A model generated the notes under the pieces. That model was not told the origin of the DNA and searched no databases. It saw only the letters and a list, made by a program, of their open reading frames with translations. Of a DNA stretch of 7,617 nucleotides, positions 1 through 5,835 are shown piece after piece. Source of the DNA: an uncultured Ruminococcus sp. (GTDB lineage Bacteria > Bacillota > Clostridia > Oscillospirales > Ruminococcaceae). Location of the stretch: assembly GCA_902796865.1 (NCBI GenBank), contig CADBQZ010000153.1, positions 1-7,617 on the forward strand, in the 5' to 3' direction. How positions within the stretch are numbered: the first letter of the stretch is position 1; each line of letters starts with the position of its first letter. The position numbers were made by a program, and so were the translations under genes.

Positions 1-10
1 AGATGGGTTT

Positions 11-54
11 ATTCTGAGAAAAACAGAATTTTTTTCTGCGGAAAGCAGATTTTA
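11..54 (+). terminator. Two short tandem terminator-like hairpins at the window edge
   Basis: ATTCTG (11-16) pairs with CAGAAT (24-29) across a 7-base loop and is followed by seven T (29-35). Immediately after, TCTGC (35-39) pairs with GCAGA (45-49) across GGAAA and is followed by TTTTATTT. Both stems are short (6 and 5 bp), but the T runs fit Rho-independent termination of a gene lying before the window. They separate that gene from the zinc-ribbon cluster. The remaining bases up to 130 are AT-rich and must hold the cluster promoter. A TATTAT at 79-84 is a possible -10 box, but I see no convincing -35 partner. Confidence 0.45.
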
Positions 55-144
55 TTTATATTATTCCCTTTAATTATATATTATACGAAGGAACGGTAGC
101 AATAGTTTTCTAATTCATAGTTACAAGATAAGGAGTTGATATGT

Positions 145-1557
145 ATGTTCTGTCCAAAGTGTGGTAATCAAAATCCTGATGAAGCAACATTCTGCGTTAA
201 GTGCGGTGCTTCTATGGCGCAAAAGACACAATCAGCAGCTCAGACATCGAATAATGTACAAAGCCAAAGTAATAATGCAAAAAATGATTTGATAGACATT
301 TTTTCAAGTGACGATCAAACAGAAGCTGCATATGCTGGCGTATCAGAATACGGCAGATATACTAAAGGCGCAAGGACTATGCGTTTAGTGGTAGGCATTA
401 TAGCGATAGTTTTACAGCTATTCATCGTCTTACAATCATGCGGTGCAGGATTTGTTAACAGTATTCTCGCTCCGAAAACTGCCGCCGGCTCAGCAGGACT
501 TGTAATGAGTCTTTCCATGCTAACAGCAGGAATAATTTCTATAGCGGCAAGAAAAACTCAAGGCGGTACTATAACTGCAGCTGTATTCTTTATGTTCGGA
601 GCAGTTATCTGTAAGATAGATGTGGGACTGTTCAAAGACCTTATTGTGTGGTCCTATGTTTCTTTGATTTTTGCTGTACTACTGATAATAAGCCTTGCGA
701 TGAAAGAAGATACTTCATATGACCGTAACTATACTGATGCTATTATTTTGGGCGTAGCTGCGGGAGCTGTGCTTATAGGTATGATAGCTTATGATACTAC
801 TCATAAAGATACGGACGGTTCGGCAGTTAAGGCTCAAATCGAAAGTGGTCTTAATGAGATGAGGGAAGGTGTGAAAAAAGCTTTTTCCTATGAGCCTGAT
901 GATTCTTACGAAGCAACTGAGACTACTACAGTTTCATATAATTATTATAACTACGGTTATGACTATGATTACGATAATTATTATGCTGAAACAGAGGAAA
1001 CAGTTATCGCTACCGAAACAGCTACTGATGCTCCTAAGCAAGTAAACAAGCCAAAGCAACAGGAATATCAGAGTATAGGCTATGGTGCCGTAGATGTTAC
1101 ATCGGCGGGGCTGTATTTAAGGCACGTTTGTGATCTTGATGCAGAATGGATAATTCTTGTTCCCGATGAAACGATACTCGAATTGTACGATTGTGGTGAT
1201 TCTGATTGGTATTACACGGAATATGATGGCGAAAAAGGATATGTATATGCAGATTATGTCCGATACATCGGAAAAGACAGTCGTAAAATTGATAAACCTG
1301 AAATACGATCATTCGACTATCCGTATCGGAAGGGTGAAATCAATTGCAAAAGTGATATTGTTCCCGGATATTCAACAAGTTATATAGTTGATGGTGGTGG
1401 AATGTCTAAGGAATGTGAAAGTCTTGGGGATACATGGCATGTCACTGCACAAAACTACTGTTGTACAAAAGGAACGGTATGGTATGAGCTTTGGGATACC
1501 GATGACGGAGATTATTACGGATGGGTAGATTCAGAACATATAAAGTTCTATTGGTAA
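145..1557 (+). CDS. Zinc-ribbon, multi-pass membrane protein with C-terminal SH3-like domain
   Basis: The product is 470 residues and of unknown function. I chose ATG 145 because AGGAG (131-135) lies 9 bases upstream and because the protein then begins MFCPKCG like its paralogue at 1629. A TTG at 136 is in frame but sits against the Shine-Dalgarno sequence. Cys3, Cys6, Cys17 and Cys20 form a CxxC-x10-CxxC zinc ribbon. A polar Gln/Ser/Asn linker follows, then about five hydrophobic segments (near 80-97, 115-134, 142-156, 166-185, 199-216). Residues 262-281 are very rich in Tyr, Asp and Asn, and a Thr/Glu-rich stretch comes next. Residues about 316-376 (GLYLRH, then WYYTEYDGEKGYVYADYV) resemble a bacterial SH3 domain. 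Residues 399-470, ending YYGWVDSEHIKFYW, may be a second one. Bacterial SH3 domains usually act outside the membrane on peptidoglycan or peptides, so the ribbon is probably cytoplasmic and the C-terminus outside; this topology is inferred. It is the first gene of the cluster, 71 bp before the next. Confidence 0.85.
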   Translation: MFCPKCGNQNPDEATFCVKCGASMAQKTQSAAQTSNNVQSQSNNAKNDLIDIFSSDDQTEAAYAGVSEYGRYTKGARTMRLVVGIIAIVLQLFIVLQSCGAGFVNSILAPKTAAGSAGLVMSLSMLTAGIISIAARKTQGGTITAAVFFMFGAVICKIDVGLFKDLIVWSYVSLIFAVLLIISLAMKEDTSYDRNYTDAIILGVAAGAVLIGMIAYDTTHKDTDGSAVKAQIESGLNEMREGVKKAFSYEPDDSYEATETTTVSYNYYNYGYDYDYDNYYAETEETVIATETATDAPKQVNKPKQQEYQSIGYGAVDVTSAGLYLRHVCDLDAEWIILVPDETILELYDCGDSDWYYTEYDGEKGYVYADYVRYIGKDSRKIDKPEIRSFDYPYRKGEINCKSDIVPGYSTSYIVDGGGMSKECESLGDTWHVTAQNYCCTKGTVWYELWDTDDGDYYGWVDSEHIKFYW

Positions 1558-1628
1558 TGTTAAGAATATCGGCTTTGCACGCAGTGACTTTTTATCATAG
1601 AAAAATATAATAATCGAGGAGTGAGACT

Positions 1629-2747
1629 ATGTTCTGTCCTAAATGCGGGCACGAAAATGATAATAATAACGGCTTCTGCATGAACTGCGGAGCAAAATTC
1701 AATATTGACGAGGCTATGCGCTCTGAATTGGAAGCACAGGAGCGAAACGGCAGTATGCCCGAACCAAAGAGAGATATATTTGCCGAAATAAAAGGTTGGA
1801 TAAGCGAAAACAAAAAGAAGTTTATCATACTCACTTCTACTATAGGCGGAGCGATAGTTCTGACGGGTACGTTCCTTGTACTGTTCTTTACTCATGTGAT
1901 ATGTTTTCATGATTGGCAGGATGCGACTTGTACCGAGCCTAAGACTTGTTCTATATGCCATAGGACAGAGGGTGAACCGTTGGGGCATAATATGTCCGTT
2001 GCAACGTGTACGGAAGATGCTAAGTGTAAACGTTGCGGATATATAGCCGAAAAAGCACTTGGGCATAAGCCCAATAAAGGCAGTTGTACCGAGAACAGCG
2101 TTTGTACTGTCTGTGGAGCAGTAGTTGAAAAAGCTAAGGGTCACAAGTGGAAAGATGCCGATTGTGAAAATCCCAAGACTTGCGAGATCTGCGGAGAAAC
2201 CGAGGGCGAACCCACAGGGCACAAGTGGAAGGACGCTACCTGTACCGAACCCGAAACCTGTGAAGTATGCGGAAAGACCAAAGGCGATTCGTTAGGTCAT
2301 GATTGGCTCGATGCTACATATTCAGCACCTATGACCTGTGACAGATGCGGAAAAACTAAAGGCGAGAAGCTTGAATTGCCTGATATTTCGGGTTATTGGG
2401 CACAGGAAAATCTTAAAGACTATAATCATGTGTATAGAATGTATATAACCGATAACGGAAATGGTTCTTATAGTATCGAAGTTCAATTGGTTAGTGGAGC
2501 ATCTAATATTGACGTGTATAATTTTGACGGAAACTTGGACGATGATGGTGTTATATATTATTACGACGGTACACTTGTTGATAGAAAAATTATAGGTAGT
2601 GGATTTACCGATTCGTTTAGTCGATATGTTAGCGGTTCTATAGAAATATATGATAATTGCTTGTATTGGAAATGTGACTTCTTTACGTCAGATTATGAAG
2701 TTAAATTTATACGAACAAATTATTTGCCATTTGTCCCTCCACGATGA
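1629..2747 (+). CDS. Zinc-ribbon, single-pass membrane protein with six His/Cys repeats
   Basis: The product is 372 residues and of unknown function. ATG 1629 is preceded by GAGGAG (1616-1621) at 7 bases. Cys3, Cys6, Cys17 and Cys20 form the same N-terminal zinc ribbon as in the neighbouring genes. A charged stretch (about 25-64, ending NKKKF) leads into one membrane segment at about 65-92. The positive charge before it predicts that the ribbon is inside and the rest outside. Residues 94-248 are six tandem 26-residue units of the type H-x6-C-x5-C-x2-C, starting at 94, 120, 146, 172, 198 and 224. Residues 249-372 (from DISGYWAQ) look beta-rich, with many aromatic and Asp/Gly turns; I do not recognise the fold. 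The ribbon-membrane-exported-domain plan resembles TcaA/YvbJ-like proteins of Firmicutes, but the exported part is different. It lies 82 bp before the next gene. Confidence 0.85.
   Translation: MFCPKCGHENDNNNGFCMNCGAKFNIDEAMRSELEAQERNGSMPEPKRDIFAEIKGWISENKKKFIILTSTIGGAIVLTGTFLVLFFTHVICFHDWQDATCTEPKTCSICHRTEGEPLGHNMSVATCTEDAKCKRCGYIAEKALGHKPNKGSCTENSVCTVCGAVVEKAKGHKWKDADCENPKTCEICGETEGEPTGHKWKDATCTEPETCEVCGKTKGDSLGHDWLDATYSAPMTCDRCGKTKGEKLELPDISGYWAQENLKDYNHVYRMYITDNGNGSYSIEVQLVSGASNIDVYNFDGNLDDDGVIYYYDGTLVDRKIIGSGFTDSFSRYVSGSIEIYDNCLYWKCDFFTSDYEVKFIRTNYLPFVPPR
1908..2372 (+). repeat. Six tandem 78-bp coding repeats (26-residue HCCC units)
   Basis: Six in-frame units encode residues 94-248 of the single-pass zinc-ribbon protein. 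The common pattern is GH-x-W-x-D-A-T-C-T-E-P-x-T-C-x-x-C-G-x-T-x-G. Units 1-5 keep one His and three Cys at fixed spacing (H-x6-C-x5-C-x2-C), a plausible four-ligand metal site. Unit 6 has Tyr in place of the first Cys (ATYSAP) and is one residue shorter. Units 2 and 3 are the most divergent outside the His and Cys positions, and units 4 and 5 are the most alike. Similar 'GHxWxxATC' units recur in surface proteins of gut Clostridia (general knowledge). Metal binding is an inference. Confidence 0.9.
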
Positions 2748-2750
2748 TTT

Positions 2751-2796
2751 TTAATATGTAGGTATTTATTATTGAGGGGTAGGATAGCCATATTAA
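2751..2796 (+). repeat. Inverted repeat in the gap before the third gene
   Basis: TTAATATG (2751-2758) is the exact reverse complement of CATATTAA (2789-2796), with 30 bases between. It lies in the 82-bp gap just before the Shine-Dalgarno sequence of the next gene. It could form a loose RNA stem or be a binding site. It is AT-rich, so chance is possible, and there is no T run to suggest termination. Confidence 0.3.
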
Positions 2797-2829
2797 TAAT
2801 AAGTAATCAAAATCAAGGAGTTGATATTT

Positions 2830-3564
2830 ATGATCTGTAAAAAATGTGGATACAATAACAGCGATGATAATGCTTTCTGCATGAGATGCGGAAGCACCAT
2901 ATCACAGAATAACCCAAGCAGAAAAAAGTTCTGTCCTAAGTGCGGTAACGAGAACAAAGCGGAAGCGGCGTTCTGCGTCAAGTGCGGTGCTTCCATGGCA
3001 CAGAAAAGTCATAGTGTGCAAAGTCAGGCGGCACCTGTTTATCAGCAGCCTGCATATCAGCCACCGCATCAACAGCAGAGCTATTCGAGCAGCAATAGTT
3101 ACAGCGATGGTTATTCAAGATTGAACGAAGGCATAAATCCGTGGATATTGAGAGGATTGTTCGTGCTGCCGATACTTACGTTATTTTTGGCTTTCTTCGA
3201 CTTTAAGTATTTAACTATAGGCGGTTTTGATTTGATATTTGGCGATAATGTTATTGATAAAGCTAACAGTGTGTTTGGTTCTGGAAGCTCACCACTGGAA
3301 GGTTATAGGGCTACTATGCTTATAACATTAATTTCTATGATCGTAGGAGTATGCTATCCGAATATAGTTACGCCTATCATATCATTACTTGCATATTTAT
3401 TTCTGTTGCTATTGTTAGCGACTGGAGATGCATTACAGGCCTTCGATATTGGTTTCTATCTCGGCTTGTTGGCAAATCTGATAATGGTAGGAGTAATGGC
3501 TTACAATATCTATATGAAAAGACAAAATGGATACACAAGAGAACAACAAAGCAGAGACTGGTAA
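2830..3564 (+). CDS. Double zinc-ribbon, four-pass membrane protein
   Basis: The product is 244 residues and of unknown function. I chose ATG 2830 because AAGGAG (2815-2820) lies 9 bases upstream and the protein then starts MICKKCG like its relatives. An in-frame TTG at 2821 touches the Shine-Dalgarno sequence and is unlikely. Two zinc ribbons follow each other: Cys3, 6, 17, 20 and Cys35, 38, 49, 52. The second (FCPKCGNENKAEAAFCVKCGASMAQK in spirit with that of the first gene) shares the run FCVKCGASMAQK and a following Gln/Ser-rich stretch with the gene at 145, so the two descend from one module. A Gln/Pro/Tyr-rich linker (about 63-95) leads to four hydrophobic segments at roughly 105-124, 160-178, 180-198 and 206-228. 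The C-terminus is a short charged tail. Nothing points to catalysis. The next gene begins 28 bp after the stop, so co-translation is likely. Confidence 0.85.
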   Translation: MICKKCGYNNSDDNAFCMRCGSTISQNNPSRKKFCPKCGNENKAEAAFCVKCGASMAQKSHSVQSQAAPVYQQPAYQPPHQQQSYSSSNSYSDGYSRLNEGINPWILRGLFVLPILTLFLAFFDFKYLTIGGFDLIFGDNVIDKANSVFGSGSSPLEGYRATMLITLISMIVGVCYPNIVTPIISLLAYLFLLLLLATGDALQAFDIGFYLGLLANLIMVGVMAYNIYMKRQNGYTREQQSRDW

Positions 3565-3592
3565 CATAAAAATCATATCGGAGGGACAAAAA

Positions 3593-4822
3593 GTGAAATG
3601 TCAAAAATGTGGATATAATAATGACAATGATAATATATTCTGCATGAGCTGCGGAACTAAGCTGATAAAACCGGTGAGTGGTGTGAAATGCCCTGACTGC
3701 GGTCGAATTAATGATAAAGAGAATGCTTTTTGCATGGGCTGTGGTAAGCCCTTGACAAGTAATGCGGCAATACATATTTCTGTAAGCGTGGACAGCGTAG
3801 CTTGTCCAAAATGCGGATACATAAATGACAAGGACAATTATTTCTGCATGAGTTGCGGCGAAAAGCTTCCAAACGCTTCAACTAAACGTTTTGAGGGAAT
3901 GAATATAATAGCTACTATGGAGAATATCCCGTCACTGTTAAAGCGTGTGGATTCGTTCCTTGCAGATCAGGATTGGGTAGCAGCCGATTATTACTGCGAA
4001 AGGATACTTGATTTTGAGCCTGAAAATGCAAAGGCTTATTTTGGGAAGCTTATGTCGGAGCTGAAAGTTACTGAGCAGGAAAAGCTTAAAGATCAGGCAG
4101 AACCGTTTGACGACAGCAAAAACTACAAGAAAGTAATGCAATATGCCGATAATGATTTAAAAGAAAAGCTGACGGGATATATTTCTTTTATAAACGAAAG
4201 AAATGAAAAAAATGAAAAAAAACGTCTTGAAAAGCTTTATCAGAAAGCTGTAAAGGCAATGAATTCGGCTGCATCTGCCAATGATTACAGAAATGTCAAA
4301 AAACAGTTTCAGCAGATAACTGAATATAAAGATTCGGCAGATAAAGCCGAGCAATGTGAAGAAAAGGCATTGGAGTTACTTTATAATTATGCATTAAAAA
4401 AAATGAATGAAGCTAATTCGGAAACCGATTACAAGTGCGCAAAATCAAAGTTTGAAGCTGTTATAGATTATAAAGATTCAAGGAAAAAAATCATGGAGTG
4501 CGAGCAGAAAGCTAAAGAGTATAAAGAGTATTCTGAAAAAGAAAAAGCATATCAAAAAGCGATGGCTATTATGAATTTGGATGGTCTATCTGGTCTATCT
4601 GATGATGAAATTTGGGATGGTCTATCTGGTCTATCTGATGATGAAATTAATGATATAATAGGTATTTTTAGCTCAATTATAGACTACAAGGATTCTAAAG
4701 AGCAAATGGAAAGAATACAGAGATTAAAGCAGAAAAAGGATGAGAAAATTGCTATGATTTTCCCACTTGTAATTGTAATTATAGGCTCGTTCATTTTCCT
4801 TATTTTTTTGCTTTCAAGATGA
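3593..4822 (+). CDS. Triple zinc-ribbon, TPR-like, tail-anchored membrane protein
   Basis: The product is 409 residues. I place the start at GTG 3593: GGAGG (3580-3584) lies 8 bases upstream and the protein then begins MKCQKCGYNN, with Cys at position 3 as in the neighbouring genes. An in-frame ATG at 3527 would overlap the preceding gene and lacks a ribosome binding site. Three zinc ribbons follow (Cys3/6/17/20, 33/36/47/50, 71/74/85/88). Residues 108-160 look like one TPR unit (DWVAADYYCERILDFEPENA). Helical repeats near 216-259, 264-307 and 320-378 each contain a conserved YKDS motif and alternating charged residues. The third is interrupted by a duplicated 12-residue insert. Residues about 387-407 form one membrane segment followed by Ser-Arg, so the protein should be tail-anchored with all other domains in the cytoplasm. 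A scaffold or adaptor role is an inference from TPRs. It is the last gene before a strong terminator. Confidence 0.85.
   Translation: MKCQKCGYNNDNDNIFCMSCGTKLIKPVSGVKCPDCGRINDKENAFCMGCGKPLTSNAAIHISVSVDSVACPKCGYINDKDNYFCMSCGEKLPNASTKRFEGMNIIATMENIPSLLKRVDSFLADQDWVAADYYCERILDFEPENAKAYFGKLMSELKVTEQEKLKDQAEPFDDSKNYKKVMQYADNDLKEKLTGYISFINERNEKNEKKRLEKLYQKAVKAMNSAASANDYRNVKKQFQQITEYKDSADKAEQCEEKALELLYNYALKKMNEANSETDYKCAKSKFEAVIDYKDSRKKIMECEQKAKEYKEYSEKEKAYQKAMAIMNLDGLSGLSDDEIWDGLSGLSDDEINDIIGIFSSIIDYKDSKEQMERIQRLKQKKDEKIAMIFPLVIVIIGSFIFLIFLLSR
4580..4651 (+). repeat. 36-bp in-frame tandem duplication
   Basis: Two 36-base units start at 4580 and 4616. The first 33 bases (4580-4612 and 4616-4648) are identical at the nucleotide level, including every third position. 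They encode DGLSGLSDDEIW and DGLSGLSDDEIN. Each unit also contains GGTCTATCT twice in a row. The insert lies inside the last TPR-like repeat of the tail-anchored protein, between its MAIMN helix and the IIDYKDS motif. Perfect identity points to a recent duplication or to length variation by slippage. Confidence 0.9.
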
Positions 4823-4842
4823 ATATATTCAACCATTGGAGG

Positions 4843-4871
4843 ATTGCGTACCATCAAAAATGTTACGCAAT
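4843..4871 (+). repeat. Short hairpin after the cluster
   Basis: ATTGCGTA (4843-4850) is the reverse complement of TACGCAAT (4864-4871), with a 13-base loop. It lies between the stop of the last cluster gene and its terminator. It could stabilise the 3' end of the transcript. There is no T run, so it is not itself a terminator. Confidence 0.4.
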
Positions 4872-4884
4872 AAAAACAAATAAA

Positions 4885-4935
4885 GTAATACACAGGTAAG
4901 GAAAGCCCTTACCTGTGCGTTTTTTCGTGTATTAC
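4885..4935 (+). terminator. Strong Rho-independent terminator of the zinc-ribbon cluster
   Basis: CACAGGTAAGG (4891-4901) pairs perfectly with CCTTACCTGTG (4907-4917) over an AAAGC loop. CG and a run of T (4920-4925) follow. Outer arms GTAATACAC (4885-4893) and GTGTATTAC (4927-4935) are also exact complements and enclose the terminator, sharing its first three bases. It ends the four-gene cluster. Confidence 0.9.
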
Positions 4936-4988
4936 AGTTGTGATGAAACACGACTATAGAATGCTATTCCGAGAGACAGGAGAAATGT

Positions 4989-5305
4989 ATGTTTTAACCA
5001 ATAGACCTTGATAATCTTACCCCAGAGGAAGATGCAATAATAAATGCAGATGAATCCTTCATAATGTCCCCAAAGGTGGATTTTGCGTTTAAAGAGTTGA
5101 TGCGTAATGATAAAGTAAGAAAAGGCTTTCTAAGCATAGTATAGAAGAAAGCCGTTCAGATTGATATGGCTAATGGTATGATAAAGAATATGCAGAAGGT
5201 TATGTCAAGGGTCGTGCAGAGGTGGAATACCTCGCTACTATCGTTGCCATTCGTACAGCAACCGTACAGCAACGCAGAAGAAAAATTTACGAAAAAATCA
5301 AGTGA
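4989..5305 (+). pseudogene. Remnant of an Rpn / PD-(D/E)XK nuclease family transposase
   Basis: A good ribosome binding site (AGGAG, 4978-4982) precedes ATG 4989, but the third codon is TAA, where a Lys codon would fit. The frame then reads IDLDNLTPEEDAIINADESF and SPKVDFAFKELMRNDKVRKG up to a TAG at 5142. This resembles the N-terminus of the Rpn-type (PD-(D/E)XK nuclease) transposases that are abundant in Ruminococcus-like genomes. In another frame from 5180 the sequence reads DKEYAEGYVKGRAEVEYL and ends at TGA 5303. This matches the charged 'EGxxKGRAEG' tail of the same family. The central nuclease part, about two thirds of a normal protein of roughly 250-300 residues, is missing. The remnant therefore carries a nonsense change, a large internal deletion and a frame change. 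The family call rests on remembered motifs and is moderately sure; loss of function is sure. Confidence 0.7.
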
Positions 5306-5461
5306 ATAATCTGCAAAGTCAAGAAAAAACGGCGTAAATACGTACTCTATGACACTACATGATATTAGATGAAATATGCCATTCAATCCTCATAACCCGA
5401 ATGCCGCCCCGACAAATCCAGCCGCCGCAACCACAAGCATGATGCTTGACCCATTTCGTTC

Positions 5462-5486
5462 CCCACTTTGTGTGGGACTTTTTCTT
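5462..5486 (+). terminator. Weak terminator-like hairpin
   Basis: CCCAC (5462-5466) pairs with GTGGG (5472-5476) over TTTGT. The sequence then reads AC, five T, C and four T. The stem is short but the T-rich tail is good. No intact gene lies before it; it may have served the lost 3' part of the transposase or another vanished gene. Confidence 0.45.
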
Positions 5487-5537
5487 TTAGACTCAACAAG
5501 CAGCCTGACATCTATTTCATAGTCATTAGGCGATCAG

Positions 5538-5569
5538 AACCTCGTAGATTGCGTATCTGCGAGGTTTTT
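5538..5569 (+). terminator. Terminator hairpin without an adjacent gene
   Basis: AACCTCGTAGAT (5538-5549) pairs with ATCTGCGAGGTT (5555-5566) over a TGCGT loop. The stem is 12 bp with one T-G wobble. A run of five T (5565-5569) overlaps its last two bases. It has the form of a strong Rho-independent terminator, yet no coding gene precedes it on this strand. It could end a small RNA or be an orphan. Confidence 0.75.
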
Positions 5570-5616
5570 ACTATATTTGTGGAACCGAAATAACGAGGTT
5601 GAGACTGGTTGCTGTT

Positions 5617-5667
5617 CGTCGGCATTCCCGTCGGCAATGAATAAATGCCGACGGATTTGCCGACGGG
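5617..5667. repeat. Interleaved perfect inverted repeats A-B-A'-B'
   Basis: A is CGTCGGCATT (5617-5626) and its exact complement A' is at 5644-5653. B is CCCGTCGGCAA (5627-5637) and its exact complement B' is at 5657-5667. The order A-B-A'-B' means that the two perfect pairings cannot nest; together they would form an H-type pseudoknot. A and B share GTCGGCA, so A with B' and B with A' could instead form one nested hairpin. The block is GC-rich within AT-rich surroundings, typical of an extragenic palindrome or a structured RNA. Confidence 0.85.
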
Positions 5668-5715
5668 ACTGGAAGAGGTCTTGGGGCTGTGGATATAATT
5701 TGAATACATTATAAA

Positions 5716-5751
5716 GGTCTATTACCTGTGAGTGGGTAATAGACCATTTTT
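5716..5751 (+). terminator. Terminator hairpin with perfect 11-bp stem
   Basis: GGTCTATTACC (5716-5726) pairs perfectly with GGTAATAGACC (5735-5745) over an 8-base loop. An A and five T follow (5747-5751). It has no coding gene upstream on this strand. On the minus strand it would lie downstream of the doubtful frame at 5836-5958, but there the tail is only a short T-containing stretch. Confidence 0.75.
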
Positions 5752-5835
5752 GCACTTTCGTGTGATTTATAAGACCTATTAGGCTTTCGTAAAGTCGATG
5801 ATAGTATTCAAAAACTAATCCGGCTGATCAAAAAA

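Noticed and set aside
1584..1611. Possible internal promoter GTGACT-16-TATAAT between genes 1 and 2
   Set aside because: The -10 box is perfect, but transcription would start near 1618, inside the Shine-Dalgarno sequence (1616-1621). The resulting message would lack a usable leader.
1560..2222. Minus-strand open frame of 220 codons opposite the HCCC-repeat gene
   Set aside because: It lies fully antisense to a gene with a clear ribosome binding site and conserved domains. Its openness follows from the repetitive codon use of the plus-strand repeats, and its residues match no recognisable family.
3527..3592. Upstream ATG start for the triple zinc-ribbon gene
   Set aside because: It would overlap the end of the preceding gene, lacks a ribosome binding site and adds 22 residues absent from the paralogues. 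GTG 3593 has GGAGG at good spacing.
5376..5522. 48-codon plus-strand frame with an Asn/Pro/Ala-rich start
   Set aside because: There is no ribosome binding site, and the frame reads through a terminator-like hairpin. The similarity to a real protein end is only impressionistic.
5512..5755. Two overlapping minus-strand frames of 65 and 73 codons
   Set aside because: They cover the palindromic block and two terminator stems, have no good start signal and have odd composition. The frames are by-products of the inverted repeats.
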